From Gracilaria domingensis (taxonomy: Eukaryota > Rhodophyta > Florideophyceae > Gracilariales > Gracilariaceae), in assembly GCA_022539475.1 (NCBI GenBank), contig VCMS01000519.1, forward strand, positions 1 through 33,620: a stretch of 33,620 nucleotides of DNA. The letters run 5' to 3'. The position numbers and the translations under genes were made by a program. Positions 30,520 through 33,620 of the stretch are shown piece by piece. Below the pieces are notes generated by a model. That model did no database searches, was not told where the DNA came from, and was given only the letters and a program-made list of their open reading frames with translations. Positions within the stretch are counted from its first letter, which is position 1; each line of letters opens with the position of its first letter.

Positions 30520-31315
30520 GTGTGTGTTGGATGTTGACCCTGTGCTGTCACTGAGAACCAAAAGTGCTGGGGAGCATGGGCTGTTTTGGAGGGTGCCGTT
30601 GGAAAAGCGCATATGCGCCTCTGAGCAAACTCAACGTGAAACGGGCTTCTGATTGGCTACTGCAAATGGTCATATGCATTGTGGTTCGTACAAGTGTTGT
30701 GGCGCTAATGGGTTGTTTCCAGGGTACACGTGTGTAGCTAGTACACTGGGCATACTGTACATGATGCACAGGGTACACACGTATGTACGTGGACATGTAG
30801 GACAGCTTCATGTGACTTTGGCACTATGGTGAAGAGTAGATGCGCTGTCAAGAGGTTTACACTGTGGTATTGTTGGTGACGTAGGACTTGGAGTGAGTTT
30901 GTGGTGACGTGTTAGTTGGTGAGCTTGTACGTAACTGTTATGGTGGCGTGTATGGATTACAGTGTGTTGGCACTATGTGAATCTGTGCATGGTCATGGTT
31001 ATGTGTAGGCACGTAACTTGATGTGCACGGTTGTGCACTGTTGTGCGTTGTTGTGCTTTGTTGTTGTAAGCTGTCATGATAGTGTGGCAGTGTTACCATG
31101 TTATGTTAGAAGATGATTGGTAGTATTGAGTGTCTCTAGCTAGTGGTTTAGGTATTGCTTGGAGTTGGAGTTGTGCGATGGTTGCGCAAAGTAGTTCTAT
31201 ATAAGCGGTGACTCGAGCACCTCCAAGTAAATTCCGAGCCAGAGCTGGCGAACTTCCCTTCATTCCCCTATCCTTTCTTCAACCTTTCCTTTCAGCTTCA
31301 ACCTCTATCAGTGTG
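30520..31315 (+). mobile_element. Solo family A LTR with GTGTG target duplication
   Basis: The LTR at 30525-31310 (786 bp, TGTTGGATG...CTCTATCA) has no internal sequence on either side. It is flanked by the perfect 5-bp direct repeat GTGTG (30520-30524 and 31311-31315). TATA box at 31198-31204; GCGCATATGCGC at 30607-30618. It sits antisense inside a family A pol gene, between the integrase C-terminal acidic linker and the RT. Solo LTRs arise by recombination between the two LTRs of an inserted element. Confidence 0.93.
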
Positions 31316-33620
31316 GTGTTCTCATCCGTACTGGCATTTGTGGTACTCTCGTGAGAAGCTGGTGCAGAAGGGTCATCTTCAGAATCATCGGTGGATGTGT
31401 CAGAGGTTGAGGCTTCAGCAGATACCGACTTGTCGACCAAGTCGATATCCGCGTAGTCCTCGTCTTCAGAGTGCTCGTCACTTTCAGTTCCAGAGCACTC
31501 GTCAAACCTCACATCTCGTGACACAATCACCTTCTTCTTCTGGCTGTCCCACAACTTGTATCCGTGGGAGCCTGAAGTGTACCCAATGAAGATGGCTTCC
31601 ACTGCACGCTCTTCCAGCTTCTTCAACTTGTGATCAACCACCTTGTACCAGCAACGGCTACCAAACAAACGCAGATTGCTCAGATCAGGCTTCTGTCCAT
31701 GCCACAGCTCGAACGCAGTCACGTCACTCGGAAGCGCTTTGCAGGTCACTCTGTTGCGCACATACACAGAAACATTCAGAGTCTCAGCCCAAAAGCTTTT
31801 TGGCACATTCTTGTGATGCAACATCGACCTGACCAAGTCCATGAGTGTGCGATTGAACCTCTCGGCAAGCCCGTTTTGCTGTGGATTGTAAGGCACAGTT
31901 CGCTGATGCTCAATACCGTACTGCTCCAGTTTCTCTGAGAATCGATTGGACAGGTACTCACCACCGTTGTCTGTGCGCAAAGCACGCAGCACACTTTTAC
32001 GAGCGGTGATGGTAAGCACCTTCCTGCCCATCTGGTTCTCCACAAACCTGAGCCACTTGATGAACATCCGGAACACCTCATCCTTCGTCTTGAGCATGTA
32101 CAGAAAGCAGTAACGGCTGTGGTCATCGATGAATGTGACAAAGTAGTGCGAGCCTCCCAAGGACTTCACGTTCACTGGACCCGAAATATCGGAGTGTACC
32201 AGGTCCAGTACGTGTTCAGCTCGTTCCCCCCCTTGCTTGAGAGTCGGAGCACGGCTTGCTTTGTCCACTACACATGAGCCACACACATCCACCTTCTGAG
32301 CCACATCCACATTCAGACCTGACACAACGCCATTTCGAGCCATCTGCTTGATGCCTTCCACATTCACATGAGCCATTCGAGCATGCCAAAGAGACAAGTC
32401 TGAGACAAGCGCACTGTCCGTGTCCGTGAGCTGTTCTGCAGCAGTGCAAAGGTAGTACAGGTCTTTGACGCGGCGCCCAACGGCAACCAGTTTTGACCCC
32501 TTGTACACACATACCTTTTCTTTGTCAAACACTACCGTGCAGCCCAGATCACAAATCTGCGACACAGACAACAAGTGGTACCGTAAGTTGGGCACGTGTA
32601 CCACCTGCTTTAGCTTGCACTTACGCTTGGACCCTTCAGCTGTCAGATCGAGCTCCACACTTCCGTGACCAACAGACTGCAACTTGGAATCATTGCCGAT
32701 ACTCACACCCGACGACACCTTTGTCTCGTACGTTTGGAACATTGAGTCATCATAAGTCATGTGCGCAGTAGCTCCAGAGTCAACAATCCAGTCACTGTTA
32801 GTGACCTTGTCGGCACCATTTGCAATGAGGCATACAAAGTCAGAATCGCTGCCGCCCGTACCTTGCTCATCGTTGAGCGCGGTATGTACACTTGGGTGAG
32901 CAGCATCGATCTGATCCTTGTTAGCCCCATCACGTTGCTTTTTGAAACAGTTCTTCTGGATATGACCCTTTATGCCACAATAAAAACACACAACCGACTT
33001 CAATGACTTCCTACGAAACTGGCGTCCCAAGAGTGCTGCATCACCACCGGACTCCTCCTTGGCACGATCACTCATACGTTGCTCTCTTGTAACAGACGGC
33101 TCTTCACAAACTCCATGGTGAGTTTGCGATCTCCGATTGTGGTGTCAATTGCAACAATGAGATGCTCAAAACGTTCCGGGAGTCCACATAGAGCGGCCAT
33201 GGCAATGTCCTTTTCTTCATCGTTGACGTCCATACTCTTGAGGTCGGAGGCCAAATGCCGAACACGATTGATGAATTGCAACATCTTCTCGTCCTCGCAC
33301 ATCTTGACAGAGTAGAAGGCACGTCTGACGTTGATTCGGTTCAGAAGAGTCTTGCGTTGGAACACAATGCAGATGGCCTTCCATGCGTCAGCAGCAGTGT
33401 CAATGTCACGAATGTGATCCAAGGTGCTCGTCGGCAAGCGTGAGTCCAATGATCGCTCTAGCCTTTCGTCTCGGATTTGCCATTTCGCCAGTTCCTCTTC
33501 ATCGATGGGTGCAGAAGTGGTGAGATGGTCTTGAGGTCTTTCAGTGCAAGTACGTACTGAATTTCTGCTTCCATGTGTGGAAGTTATCCTCACTCCAACT
33601 TCCTCGATCTTGACCCCACT
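31311..33620 (-). pseudogene. Family A copia gag-protease-integrase, running off the window
   Basis: Gag from the window edge to about 33085 is read in more than one frame (breaks near 33085, 33420 and 33560). From MSDRAKEESG (33075) the frame is open for 588 codons. In it are the CCHC knuckle CFYCGIKGHIQKNC (30-43), protease DSG (99-101), HHCC zinc site (H231, H236, C265, C268), integrase D296, D369, E405 with the canonical 35-residue D-E spacing (RTDNGGEY...LAERFNRT), and a Ser/Asp/Glu-rich linker. The last ten codons belong to the solo LTR. RT continues at 30519. No gag start is seen before the window edge. Confidence 0.92.

Larger units (their letters stand above)
27372..31310. repeat. 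Large inverted repeat, arms about 1.92 kb, 102-bp spacer
   Basis: The left arm 27372-29290 and right arm 29393-31310 are reverse complements with roughly 99 percent identity in the parts compared. Each consists of an A LTR joined at the same base to the same RT gene. Homology stops exactly at the outer LTR edges: PBS and leader on the left, GTGTG and integrase on the right. Confidence 0.92.

Overview
This is a eukaryotic, repeat-dense window built almost entirely from nested, inverted and broken Ty1/copia LTR retrotransposons, preceded by about 6.3 kb of GC-richer sequence of a different character. There are no rRNA genes, no complete tRNA, no CRISPR and no recognisable host housekeeping gene. 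Gag-pol is a single long intronless frame and the primer-binding sites match the anticodon arm of initiator tRNA-Met. The style fits an oomycete or another protist/fungal genome. This is inference from the style of the elements, not a taxonomic identification.

Layout. 1-1977: no convincing gene. 2068-4792 (minus): an unrecognised protein gene with an N-terminal disordered part, a folded core and an Arg-Gly tail. It is broken by at least four frame changes and followed by AATAAA. 4793-6360: GC-rich non-coding sequence. Through 922-6238 runs a strongly enriched palindrome, ACCA-NN-TGGT (14 exact copies), not found in the rest of the window. 6361-33620: two copia families, called here A and B. 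Family A has LTRs of about 780 bp starting TGTTGGATGTTGACC, and its gag starts MDSFS. Family B has LTRs of about 730 bp starting TGTTGATGTTTGG, and its gag starts MSDSEKET.

Order of pieces: A RNase H plus 3' LTR (6361-7611, +). A gag-integrase, leader, PBS and LTR (7717-11671, -), with a B LTR fragment lodged in the leader. A leader and an unusually long A-type LTR (11672-14004, -), cutting a B gag-pol (14005-17679, -). An A reverse transcriptase scrap (17680-18093, +). A nearly full-length B element (18094-25235, +) with a 709-bp N gap. A gag, leader and LTR (25236-28157, -), sitting in an A reverse transcriptase (28158-29290, +). A fold-back, then the same reverse transcriptase on the other strand with a solo A LTR flanked by a GTGTG duplication (29291-31315). 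Finally A integrase-protease-gag (31311-33620, -).

How the parts work together: each element would be transcribed from its 5' LTR and primed from a half-tRNA at the PBS. Gag, protease, integrase and RT/RNase H would then be translated as one polyprotein. No copy in the window is intact as read. Both families share a structured, covarying leader RNA upstream of gag and a U3 module with the palindrome GCGCATATGCGC, although the rest of their LTRs has diverged. Several joints carry bursts of single-base indels or exact fold-backs, so assembly error or collapsed haplotypes must be considered for those joints.
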